In this document: positions 23,522-35,100 of the stretch, in pieces
Layout: the number at the start of each line of letters is the position of its first letter
Numbering within the stretch: position 1 is the first letter of the stretch
Assembly (NCBI RefSeq): GCF_040054535.1
Contig: NC_090778.1
Span: forward strand, 13,299,501-13,363,500
Direction: 5' to 3'
Source of the DNA: Antennarius striatus
Lineage: Eukaryota > Chordata > Actinopteri > Lophiiformes > Antennariidae
DNA: 64,000 nucleotides
Made by a program: the position numbers and the translations under genes
Notes under the pieces: model-generated
What the model was told of the DNA's origin: nothing
Seen by the model: the letters and a program-made list of their open reading frames with translations, nothing else
Databases searched by the model: none

Positions 23522-23896
23522 TCACCTTTGGACCTCAATCTTTTGGTGCAACCAGTCCAGATAGTCTCTGGTAATATTTTTGACTCCACTGCTTCCTCTC
23601 AAATGCATTTTGGGCCATTGTTGGTGTAGATGGCTGAAGGGTGCTTTCTCCCAGAATCTCCTTCACACACATTGCAAGTAAGTTGACCTTGGAAATGATG
23701 TCCCTGAGCTTCACATGAAGTGAAATGTCTTCTGGGTTCAGGTTTGTCCTCTGATCCTCCAGAACTTTCACCACATTTTCAGCTATGAAAGCAAGACTGC
23801 AATGAATTAGGACCCATTGAGTGGTAAGTTCCTCTGAAGCTGGTACTCAGGGAAGCCAGGGGACCATGTGTCAAGGTGCTCGCCATTGGCTTGGTC
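23522..23896 (-). pseudogene. LIF/oncostatin-M family cytokine exon, frame-disrupted
   Basis: Minus-strand remnant of an IL-6-type helical cytokine. The acceptor TTTTCATCCAG at 23897 starts a piece reading DQANGEHLDTWSPGFPEYQL up to a TAA at 23807-23809. A second frame (about 23790-23538) follows with AENVVKVLEDQRTNLNPEDI and SLHVKLRDIISKV, aligning with human LIF (DQKILNPSALSLHSKL). Then come LQPSTPTMAQNAFERKQW, aligning with human OSM (QPPTPTPASDAFQRK). The two pieces need a frame change. Near the end, the frame reading RDYLDWLHQKIEVQR (stop 23522-23524) looks more helix-like than the open one (stop 23535-23537), suggesting a second shift. The first two exons were not found; a LINE sits just upstream. 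Adjacency and shared strand with castor1 match human LIF-OSM-CASTOR1. It could be a live gene if the shifts are sequence errors or a very small intron. Confidence 0.6.
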
Positions 23897-24044
23897 CTGG
23901 ATGAAAAGACAGAACAATGTGCAAATTGATAAATTCTTTGGTATAATTATCACTAGAAGTCGGTAAAACTGAGTGATCTTGAAAAGATGATCCACTTTTG
24001 TTCTGAAGATCTTATACAGATTGATTATTATAGACTATTTAAAA

Positions 24045-27000
24045 ATCTTTACCTCTCCAAGGAACCATCACTTTATCGTGGTGGAGAGGTTTGTGTGCCC
24101 TAAGGATCCTGGGAGCTATGTTGTCGGGAGTCTTGTACTCTTGGTAGGGTCACCCAAGGCAAACAGGTCTCAGGTGAAGGGCCAGACAAAGAATGGTTCA
24201 GAAGATCCCATGAAAAACGGAAAAGGGAAAAATGTGACCCTGCCCGGAGGAAGCCCGGGGCCCACGTCTGGAGCCAGACCAGGACGGAGGGCCCATCAGA
24301 GAGCGCCTGGTGGCCGGGTCTGCCACGGGGCCCGGCCGGGCTCAGCCCGAAAAGGCAATGTGGATTCTTCCCACCCCTGTGGACCCACCACCCGCAGGGC
24401 AGACCGATGGGGTCGGGTGCGCTGCCTGTGACGACAGGGGGTCACGACGGACCAGACCCGGGCGGCAGAAGTTGGCTTTGGGGACGTGGAATGTCACCTC
24501 ACTGGCGGGGAAGGAGCCGGAACTTGTGTTGGAGGTGGAGCGTTACCAGTTGGATCTGGTGGGGCTTACCTCCACGCATAGCCTCGGTTCTGGATCCAAA
24601 CTCCTGGATAGGGGTTGGACCTTGTTTTACTCCGGTGTTGCGTCAGGCGTGAGGCGCAGGGCGGGTGTGGGGATACTCACAAGCCCCCGGCTGAGCGCCG
24701 CTGTGTTGGAGTTTACCCCGGTGGATGAGAGGGTCGCTTCCCTACGCCTTAAGGCTGTGGGGGGGGGAAACTCTGACTGTTGTTTGTGCATATGCACCAA
24801 ATATCAGTTCAAAGTATTTGGCCTTCTTGGGGTCCCTAAATGGGGTCCTTGAAGGGATCCCTGCAGGGGACTCCACTGTTCTCCTGGGGGACTTCAACAC
24901 ACACGTCGGCAATGATGGAGACACTTGGAGGGGCGTGATTGGGAGGAATGGCCTCCCTGATCTGAACCCGAGCGGTGTTATGTTGTTGGACTTCTGTGCT
25001 AGTCACGGATTGTTCATAACTAACACCATGTTCGAACACAAGGATGCTCATAAGTGTACCTGGTACCAGAGCACCCTGGGTCGGAGGTCAATGATTGATC
25101 TTGTGATCGTATCATCTGATCTTCGACTGTGTGTTTTGGACACTCGGGTGAAGAGAGGGGCAGAGCTGTCAACTGATCACCACCTGGTGGTGAGTTGAGT
25201 CCATTGGCGGAGGAAACCTTTGGATAGACCTGGTAAGCCCAAACGAGTAGTGCGGGTGAACTGGGAACGTCTGGAGGAGGACTCTGTCCGTGAGGCCTTC
25301 AATTCACACCTCCGAAGGAGCTTCTCGTGCATCCCTGTGGAGGCTGGGGGCATTGAACCTGAATGGTCGATGTTCAAAACTTCCATTGCTGAAGCTGCAG
25401 CTGAGAGCTGTGGTCTCAAGGTCTTGGGTGCCTCAAGGGGCGGTAACCCTCGAACACCGTGGTGGACCCCGGTGGTCAGGGAAGCCGTCCGACTGAAGAA
25501 GGAGGCCTTCAGGGGCATGTTGTCCCTGGGGACTCCTGAAGCAGTTGCAGGGTACCGACGGGCCAAAAGGACTGCAGCCTCGGCTGTGATGGAGGAAAAA
25601 CAGAGGGTGTGGGAGGAGTTCGGAGAGGCCATGGAGAAGGACTATCGGACGGCACCAAAGTTGTTCTGGAGGACTGTCCGACACCTCAGGAGGGGGAAAC
25701 GGGGAACCATCCAAGCTGTATACAGCAAAGATGGGACACTGTTGACCTCGACTGAGGAGGTTGTCGGTCGGTGGAAGGAACACTTTGAGGAACTCCTGAA
25801 TCCAACTACCCCAACTGACCCGTCCTCTGTTGCAGAGGCAGAGCTGGAGGATGATGGGGGATCAGAGTCAATCTCTCGGGGTGAAGTCACCGAGGTAGTT
25901 AAACAACTGCACGGTGGCAAAGCCCCGGGTGTTGATGAGATTCGCCCGGAAATGCTGAAGGCTCTGGGTTTTGAGGGGTTGTTGTGGATGACACGCCTCT
26001 TTAACATTGCGTGGAAGTCAGGGACAGTGCCGAAAGAGTGGCAGACTGCCGTGGTGGTCCCTCTTATTAAAAAGGGGGACCAGAGGGTGTGTGCCAATTA
26101 CAGGGGCATCACACTCCTCAGTCTCCCTGGGAAAGTTTACTCCAAGGTGCTGGAAAGGAGGGTCCGGCCGATTGTCGAGCCTCAGATTGAGGAGGAACAA
26201 TGTGGGTTCCTTCCTGGTCGTGGAACAACGGACCAGCTTTTTACTCTCACAGGGATCCTAGAGGGGGCTTGGGAGTATGCCCATCCAGTCTACATGTGTT
26301 TTGTGGACTTGGAGAAGGCATATGATCGTGTCCCCAGGGATATACTGTGGGAAGTACTGCGGGAGTATGGGGTGAGGGGGCTCTCCTCAGGGCCATCCAA
26401 TCCCTGTACGCCCAAAGTGAGAGCTGCGTTCGGGTTCTCGGCAGTAAGTCGAACTTGTTCCGAGTAGCTGTTGGCCTTCGCCAGGGCTGCGCTTTATCAC
26501 CAATTCTGTTTGTGATTTTCATGGACAGGATATCGAGACGTAGTCGTGGTGAGGAGGCTTTACAGTTTGGTGGCCTGAGGATTGCATCACTGCTTTTTGC
26601 AGATGATGTGGTCCTGTTTGCGTCATCAGCCTGTGATCTGCAGCGCTCACTGGTGCAGTTTGCAGCCGAGTGTGAAGCGGCGGGGATGAGGATTAGCACC
26701 TCCAAATCTGAGGCCTAGGTCCTCAGCAGGAAACCGGTGGAATGCCTTCTCCAAGTGGGGAATGAGGTCCTTCCACAAGTGAAGGAGTTTAAGTATCTTG
26801 GGGTCCTGTTCACGAGTGAGGGAACAATGGAGCGTGAGATTGGACGGAGAATTGGGGCAGCAGGAGCGGTATTGCAGTCGCTTTACCGCACTGTTGTCAC
26901 AAAGAGGGAGCTAAGCCGAGAGGCAAAGCTCTCCATCTACCGTTCAATCTTCGTTCCTACCCTCACCTATGGTCATGAGCGATGGGTCATGACCGAAAGA

Positions 27001-27413
27001 ACGAGATCGCGGATACAAGCGGCTGAAATGGGCTTTCTCAGGCAGATAGCTGGTGTCTCCCTTAGAGATAAGGTGACAAACACTGCTGTTCGCGAGGGGC
27101 TCAGAGTAGAGCCGCTGCTCCTTCGCATGGAAAGGAGTCAGTTGAGGTGGTTTGGGCATCTGGTGCGAATGCCTCCGGGACGCTTCCCTAGGGAGGTGTT
27201 TCTGGCACGTCCAGCTGGGAAGAGACCTCGGGGCAGACCTGGGACCAAGTGGAGGGATTATATCTCAACACTGGCCTGGGAACGCCTTGGGATCCCGCAG
27301 TCAGAGCTGGTGGATGTGGCCGGGGAAAGGGAAGTTTGGGGCTCCCAGTTGAAGCTGCTGCCCCCACGACCCGATTCCGGATAAGCGGTGGAAGATGGAT
27401 GGATGGATGGATA
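24045..27413 (+). mobile_element. Near-complete APE-type LINE (RTE-like), inactivated
   Basis: About 3.4 kb plus-strand non-LTR retrotransposon. In order: a GC-rich 5' region; an apurinic endonuclease domain ([46 protein letters not shown], about 24725-25195); RT (GKAPGVDEIRPEMLKALGF, NYRGITLL, VDLEKAYDRVPRDILW, LRQGCALSPILFVIFMDR, FADDVV at 26596-26613); and a C-terminal region (FKYLGVLFTSEGTMEREIG, LRWFGHLVRMPPGRF). It ends in a short (TGGA)n tail. Lesions: a frameshift at the G9 run 24759-24767, TGA at 25196-25198, a frameshift near 26385, and TAG at 26716-26718. The clade is inferred. Confidence 0.88.
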
Positions 27414-30411
27414 AAAATCTTTAATGTCTATATTGTTGAAACATTAAAAAGAGGAATATGAACTGTAAGTGATGAAGCTTTGAAGTTAAATCTAGTGATA
27501 AAATGGTGGAATAGATATTACTTGTTGATGCCCCACTCAGGAGAGGTGTCAGGGTATGAGGCCTCGTATAGACGGACCCGGCTCAGGGAGTGATGCCCCT
27601 CCCTTGCAAAGTTGCCCCCCCCCCCCGGCCGGCTGTGGATAGAAAGAACCCACAAGTGGAACCCTTCTGCTAGTGAAGGCTGGTCAGTCTTTGCTGCCCC
27701 ACTCAGGAGAGGTGTTCGGGTTAAGGGGCGAAACACCTGAGACCCTGAGATCGACTCATGTGAAGTGGCACATGCTAATGACCTCCATTGGCATAGGAGG
27801 GCTCAATGACGTCTTTGACATTTGGAATACGACAGCCATCGTTGGGGCAGCCCGGCGGGTCTTTGCAATGGTTACTGAACTATGAACTCTGACCACACCT
27901 CGCAGAGAGGAAGCTGAGGCAACACCAACCACCACCTCTTGGATGAGAGGTGAAATGTCTTCAAAGAACTTTCTACGAGTCCAGCAGATTGATTCAAACA
28001 GTTTTGGATAATTTCTACCAAATCAATAAATTAATAAAATCTAAAACGCATATGCACATATACATAAGTATAAGTCCCCTCTGTCGGCTTACCTTGGAGG
28101 AGGGAACAGAGTACTCTCTGTAAGTGGCATCCAGTGTATGACTCCCATCCTGTTTTAAACAACTTCCCTACAAATGCAGTTATTAAAGATTACTACACCA
28201 CAAAAACGTGCAGATGAACACCTTTTGCTCATTTAGATTTATCCACAATATATATTGTGGCAACAGTATTGGTACAACTTTAATTGTACCAATACTGTGC
28301 TTCATTCTGATTCAGTTCAAGTCTACACCTGTGACTAATGTATGACAAAATCATATTTATATCTCAGTGGTGGGTGGTCAGGGCCAGCAAAGGCCTTCTC
28401 TGCTGGTCTATCATAACCAGAGATCATGATAATATTTATGATGAAAGTTAATTATATTTTAATGCCTTTTCCTTAAATAAATATATTCAAATATATGTAT
28501 AAATATATAATTATACATTTGGATATAATATGACAGGCCAACACTGGGTAAATGTCCTATTTATAGATTAAATAGATTAAATAGATCAGAATTCATCTAG
28601 CTTGCCAGGTTGAATGAAATCTGTACAGGACCTTCAGAATCTAGAACAGTGGTTCTATTAGAACATTCCCTGATCTGAATCATCACCAATATTGTTTGAC
28701 TTCTGGGGTATGATTGGGTTTATATTTGGTGTGAAGTTCAAGAAAATCTACCCATTCTTAATAACCTCTTTGGTCGAGGTAACAAGCAGAATGCAATTGA
28801 TCTACACCTACAACATCAGAGGGTTAGGGTTTCAGTGTCAAATTATTTAGATTCCTCATTAATAAATTACTAATCAATCGTTTCATACTGAAATATGACA
28901 TCACTGCAAGTTTCCTCAGACAATGCATTTTATTTTCCAAGTTAACTTGATAAGGGAAAATTTTATTCAGAGTAAAAACAAGACAGATATTAGATATTCA
29001 ACAGACATTTTGAAGGATTAATTACAGACACACAAGGCATTAGCTTAATACTGCATGTTAAAAAAGTGACAAATTTAAGATATCTACATATGAAATGATG
29101 TAAAACCTCACTTTAAGGCACGGAATGAGCAAAACCACCTCCTTGCTTTTGGTAATGACTGGCCCACTTCAGTGGCTGAGATCATGCAGCAGATACAGAA
29201 GGCCCTGATGATTAAACTGATTGAGAAATAATAATTAAAAGATACACAAAATACTTTCTTAAGCCTTATTCATACTGGACAAATAAAAGAATGATCAATT
29301 TGTACTCCTTATAGTTATAAAATCACAATATGAAAATGACTAGCATGACAGGCGTAGACAGTGTTGAATTTTGAGTAAGTCTTTTTAAATGGGAAGGTTC
29401 AAATATTTGCTAAACATCATGTAGCAATAATTTATTCCTGCCAAACATGTGCCAGGCTTGTTGGTCTCAAATTGACAAGGTAAGCTTTGTCGATTCTCTA
29501 GAACAGCTATGACAACATTGCTATCCAGTCAACATCTTTAATGTCTTGGCTCTACTGCCCCTTGTATGATCGTTCACCAAGAGTTTCCTGTAATGTGTGT
29601 GCCTGAATAATTTTCAAATATTTGTGCTAAGTTGAAATTGTTTCATTCACACACCCAGAGGTGATTACAGTACTTTCATGACACTGCTGAACTTCAGGCC
29701 AACACCGAAGCAGATTTTTTTTCAATTATGTTCTCTTGTGGAGAGGATTGTGTTTTCCTTAACATCTCTCCAAAAGTTTCACTTTGAAAGTACATCTCAT
29801 TTCTGAATGGATGACAGGTTTCAGCTACAAAATACAGATCATTTTAAACCAAGTTACTAACTTTCCTTAAAACCATATCCTCCATCCACTCTTTCTTGTA
29901 TGACAGTGTTTTTTTTTACCAGACCAGCCTGTCCCTAAATCAGAAAATAGTGAGTTTCTTGTTCATCTTCCAGTAGATAGGTAATTTTTTTTATTGTTAA
30001 TTTTTGAATCACTACCAGACCCAGAAAATCATTCAAACCTTTTCCAACAAATTGCTGTTTAAATCATCAGTGACCACATCATCCTACATTCATATATTTG
30101 ACTCATGAGGGATGGATATGCCTTAAAACATATCTGGAGGCTCTCAATATTACTCTCCATTTAATAGAAATAGAGAACCTTTAAAGGACTGTAAACAAAG
30201 GTTTACAGTACTTTAAATTGTACAAAATGCAGAAAACATTATACAAACTAAAAGTATACATTGTGAAAATAAACAAAGTTGTGCAAATAAAAACAGGAAA
30301 TAGTGTTATTTACTGGATGTTATACTACTAACATTATGTTGGCCTCTTAAAAATACTGAACACTAAAACTAGTACAAATTTTGTCAAGCAGGATGCTAAG
30401 AACTAGTTCCG
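27414..30411. other. Intergenic AT-rich interval
   Basis: No supported gene. It includes an interspersed repeat at 27525-28015 and a possible MITE-like start near 28370. A short plus frame at about 29113-29229 (ending LMIKLIEK) and a short minus frame at about 28105-28160 are not assignable. Confidence 0.4.
27525..28015 (+). repeat. Interspersed repeat, possible Penelope-like 3' end
   Basis: The motif GCCCCACTCAGGAGAGGTGT occurs twice (about 27530 and 27697). The downstream part, including CTTGGATGAGAGGTGAAATG and ACGAGTCCAGCAGATTGATT, resembles a 3' region I associate with teleost Penelope-like elements. No coding region survives. Confidence 0.4.
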
Positions 30412-31472
30412 ATAGTCGTGTGAAAAAATTAAGACACCATTAAATAATCAGCTCTTTATTACAAAATGGTTACATTTCAGTGTCCAATCTTGTTTATTTC
30501 TGGAAAATAATGTACTGTAATTGCAATTAAACATTGTTTTACACATCATAGGATATGAACTAAAATGTGTATTTTAATGGAGGACAGTTAGGACACCATA
30601 CCCACCCCCTTATAACTAGTGTAGCCCTAGTTAAATAACTCCAGTGAGACACTTCTCGTAGCCATCTACCAGTCTCTGACATCCATCCGAAGGAGGTTTT
30701 CCTCACTCCATCATAGGATTCTTGGAGCTGTGAGATGTTTGAAGGGTTTCCTGCATGTACAGCCCATTTCTACTCACCCTACAGCATCTCAATGTGATTA
30801 GGATTGCTTTGACTTTACTGTTCCAGAACTCTGCAATTCTTAGTATTTAGCCAGTCCGTGACGGATTTGCTGGTATCCGTTGGACCATTGTCTTGCGATC
30901 TGCTCTGGGGGTGAATTTTCTGGGATGGCCAGAACTGGGCGTGATAGCAGTTGTTTTGAATTTCTTCCACTTAAAAACAATTTCCAGATAGTGGAATGAC
31001 TGATATCAAATTCTTTTGAGGTATTTTTAAATTCCATACCAGACATATAAGCAGCAACAATCTTCTTTCTGAGGTTATCAGACCACTCTTTGGATCTCTT
31101 CATGGTACTCACTCTTACTTCAACATTCAGGGGCACACCAAACTTAACGTCTGAGGTTAAAATTGGAGAAGGACTCCTTCAAAACACTGGGTAAGGATGC
31201 TCCGACCATGTACATCTGATGTGATTTTAACTATTTCAAGTAGGAAAATATTTGTGGGTGTCCTAATTTTTTCTTCACCAGAAATTGCATTCTTTTTAAA
31301 TTGCATTTTACAGAAATTTTTAAAAAGGCTTTTCTTAATTGTTAAACTATATTACTGGGATCCCTCAGTATTGTTAAATTTTATATTAAATATCCATATC
31401 TGTTAAATGTTCAGATCTGTTCAAAAATATACAGGCTTTCCTGCAGTGTCCTAATTTTTCCAAAGAACTGTA
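30412..31472 (-). mobile_element. Internally deleted Tc1-like transposon with IR/DR ends
   Basis: About 1.06 kb. Outer inverted repeats are at about 30418-30438 (GTGAAAAAATTAAGACACC) and 31446-31472 (GTGTCCTAATTTTTCC). Inner copies of the same motif lie at about 30581-30598 and 31257-31278, giving the IR/DR layout. The minus-strand transposase N-terminus starts MKRSKEWSDNLRKKIVAAYM at 31103, with the paired helix-turn-helix start ISHSTIWKL. It runs out of frame to a stop at 30840. The catalytic DDE region is missing, so it is non-autonomous. Confidence 0.8.
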
Positions 31473-31776
31473 CTTTCTCCTGAAACCAAAACAAGAGCAC
31501 AATGTTGCAAAAAAGTTGGGAATTTACTTTTACATCAAATTACAGCAAGTACAGTGAGTCCAATTGGGAAGCCTTCCTTTTAAGCATCACACTACCACTA
31601 AAATTCTCATGAAATGCTGTGATTGGGGGGGGGGTGTATTTACACTTTATTACAAACAGTTCTGAGAACTCAAGTTGCTCTCCTCTTTGCTCTGGCAAAA
31701 TCTGTCAGTGCAGCAAAAGAATAGGAACAGTCCAGCTTCAGACAACATAGTCAAGACCCAGTCCAGTAATATATGT

Positions 31777-31780
<4 letters not shown>

Positions 31781-31824
<44 letters not shown>
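31781..31824. repeat. (AC)22 microsatellite
   Basis: Perfect dinucleotide tract just beyond the 3' end of castor1, possibly inside its 3' UTR. Confidence 0.95.
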
Positions 31825-31826
<2 letters not shown>

Positions 31827-32145
31827 TGTGCTTGATTCTATGTGTCTTTACAAATATGCATATTTGTATGTAACATTGTGTCTGTTTAAGGATGATTGTA
31901 TGTATCAACTATGTATCTAAGCATTGTTAAATATGAGGCGTAAGACGAGAGGTCTCACCGACAAGACATCCGTGCACTTTGTAGAGAAATGCTTCCAGTG
32001 GTAATGGTAAATTTGGAATTCTTAATACTGCTGGTGGTGCAGTTCGAGGCGAGGCACAAGGACAGCCCGCCATCCCCGGCTATTGGTGCTGTAGCAAGGG
32101 GTGACGCACTGAGCCAGGATCGTCCCATGCAAACAAAATCAACAA

Positions 32146-35100
32146 TCAACTCGTGGCTGGTTCTTTCCTCTTATGCTGGAGCATGTCCGTCACATTCATT
32201 ATGTCCTCTTCAGGGACCTAGAAAATCAAAGAGGAAAGTAAATCTCTTCTGACAACAATGACATATCACTCTATTAACCAAATTTTCGAAACTGCATACA
32301 AGAGCAACAAAAGCAGCTTGAAAGATATCCAATTACAAAAAAATTATTTTGAGTAAATTATATTGGTCTTTGCTGGAAATCAAACCTTACAACAAAAATA
32401 AGTGCAATTCCTCTAGACATTTATAGTTTACTTTTTAGAATTTAGATAATGTTGTTTTCATTAACAGAGGAACAATCTGCTAAATACCCTCACAGATGTT
32501 GAAAGGGAGCAATGAGAATTATTTAATCCGCCCCTTTTCCCCAAGAAATCAGACTTGAGCATATCTCCCAAATACAAGGATTTTCTTGAAATTACTTGAA
32601 CAATAATTGGAATTTCCCCAACAGTGACTTTCCATCATCCTATACACACATTTTCAGGAACAGTGAGGGAATTTTTTTCACTAACTGACATTCAATCTTT
32701 TCATTATTAGAAAATTATGCTGTTGTGCTATATTATGGTATTTCCTCACTGGAGTTCTGCTTTGCAATTTTCCAACTTCTTGGTGTTGTGGATAGCAGTT
32801 TGGTTCCCTTACCAAACTGCTATCCAGTGAACATGCAATCACGTGTGCCCAGGTAACAGCTAGAGTAAGTAATGGCCCTAAATCCTGATCTAGATTACCA
32901 TTTCTGGACTGCACTCGAAAACCTCTTCAATAACATACTCCTGGACTTGGTTAAACCACAATGGATTTTGGTTGTTCTGACGACTGTCATGAATGCTGTG
33001 CTCTACACGTGTAACATCTTTTACCTGTTTACATATCCTAGTGACACAGATCCCTCATCTGTGGATCTCACAGGCGTTTCTTCTTTTTGTTTTTGGGTTG
33101 TTTCCTTAAATGGTTTGAGTGTTAAAGGGTATAGGTGTTAGTCTGTACTGATTGTAAAGTTTAAGAGGCAAATTGTCATTTGTGACTTTGGGCTATACAT
33201 ATAAAGTTTGATTGAAATATCTTAAAACCTGAAATTAAAAAAGACATTTGAAGTATGCATATTGCAGACATATTGCATCCTACCAATAGCGAAAACCCAT
33301 CTCCCCAGATGCTATTTATTACTTGAAGCGGATTATTTTTCACAAGTGCACCACCAGAAGGCACTGACGTCACAGATAGCTGGACTTACATCAGTTGAAA
33401 ATGGTATTATTAGACCTGTTTGTGGTTTGCACTAGGTTCTAGTTATCATTAATTCCACTTCAGTGATGCCATTACACCTGTGAGACTCTGTTTTCTAAAA
33501 CTGAAGAGCCCAAATTTTCAGATAAATATGGTTTATGAACAATTTGCTTTGTGACGCAAAGAGGAGGGAGAACAGATATACAGTATATTGAAGTATTATG
33601 AAGTAAAACCACTCCTAATGTAATGCAACAACAGCGCATCAGAGGGGGTTATTAGTTCTCTTTAACTTTCTGTTTTGAGAGGACCTTTGACAACAGCCCA
33701 CAAATGTTAAACATCAGGATAAGGTGATTGTGATATAGTGCAAGACAGTCAATGATTTCAATGATGCTTTTATGCAGAAATGAAAACCCACACATAAACT
33801 TAGTGTGACTTATTTTATCCCACATATTAAAAATAGAACAAAAAGTTTTTATCACCTTAAGAGCATAGCCAGAGTTGTTTTCTGTCTCAGGTCATCACAG
33901 AGATGCTAATGCATGCTTTTATCTCTTCTTGCTCAGATTACTGTAATCCCCAGGTCTTTGGTCTTTCCAAAAAGATCATTTTAAATCTCAAATTATTACA
34001 AAACTCAGCCGCACCAAAACCGTAAACAGAAACCCACAGTGTGGCAGCATTTAGGCACTATGACTCCCACCAGTGGAACATACTAACGGGCTTCAGGACT
34101 GCAGAGACTGTTGATATTTATAAAAGACGATTAAAGACACACCTTTTTAATCAGGTTTTAACTAATATTTTAAACCTTTCTTATGCTCCTATCAAGGTCC
34201 ATTTAATCTTATGTTGCGTTGATGATAATCTTAAATAGTGTTCCGTTTTTATTTATTACTAGTATTATACCTATTCTACTTTAAATTTTTCATCTTTTTG
34301 TACTGTGTTTAAATCATTATAATTATTCCTTTAGTCCTATTTCATGCTTGTAGTCTTTAGCTTTTACTCCACTATTTCTTCAGGAGCGTCCTCTTCACTG
34401 GGGACAGTGCCTGGTGAGTCTGCTGGTGATTTTGCTGTCTTTCGGTCCCTTAGACCTGGCTGGCTGGGGGTTCCTCCCTTCCATGTGGGGAGTCTTAGGG
34501 CCTGGGTGCTCGTCCCCACCCCCACGGCACGGCCTGTGACTGCTCCCAGGCCCTCCCTTCGTTTCCTTGATCATCATTGTTTGTGAATGTGTGTGTGTGT
34601 GTGTGTTTGGTATGGAGGGTGGGAGGGAGGGGCTTACCTTTAATATTGTTTATTTTTTTAAACTGTGTTCATGGTTTTTAGTTCTGCAAAGGACTTTGTT
34701 GCATGTTGTATGAAAGTGCTCTATAAACGAAGTTGATTTAACATTCAATTTTGATTTGATCACAATCACTAAACTGGAAGGATGCTTATAAATAAAACAT
34801 ATGTTACATTACTTTAAGAGGAAACTCAGTTTAGTGATTCACACTGAAGTTAGTTTCTAGGTAATGGCCAAAACTTAACCCGGATAAATGTCCTGGTAAT
34901 TATCACAAGGACTTCGCGAACAGATAAATTCACCGCAATCTGTATGTGGCTAAAATAAAGTTATGTCAGCCCAACAACTCACAGGTTTGAAATTTTTGTT
35001 ATTATAATAGCAGAACATGGTGTGAGTTTGAAATCTCGGATGACTTACCATCACTCCCCACATGTACACTATGTTTTCATAGAGAAACTGGAGAGTGAAG

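Noticed and set aside
23790-23806. A 17-nt intron that would restore the cytokine frame
   Set aside because: Removing it does join the two blocks in frame, but 17 nt is far below the minimum spliceable intron; an indel is more likely.
28105-28164. Minus-strand 19-codon candidate exon (DGSHTLDATYREYSVPSSK) with a GTAAGC donor
   Set aside because: The acceptor has a weak pyrimidine tract, no neighbouring exons were found and it does not match exon 1 or 2 of LIF/OSM; not enough support.
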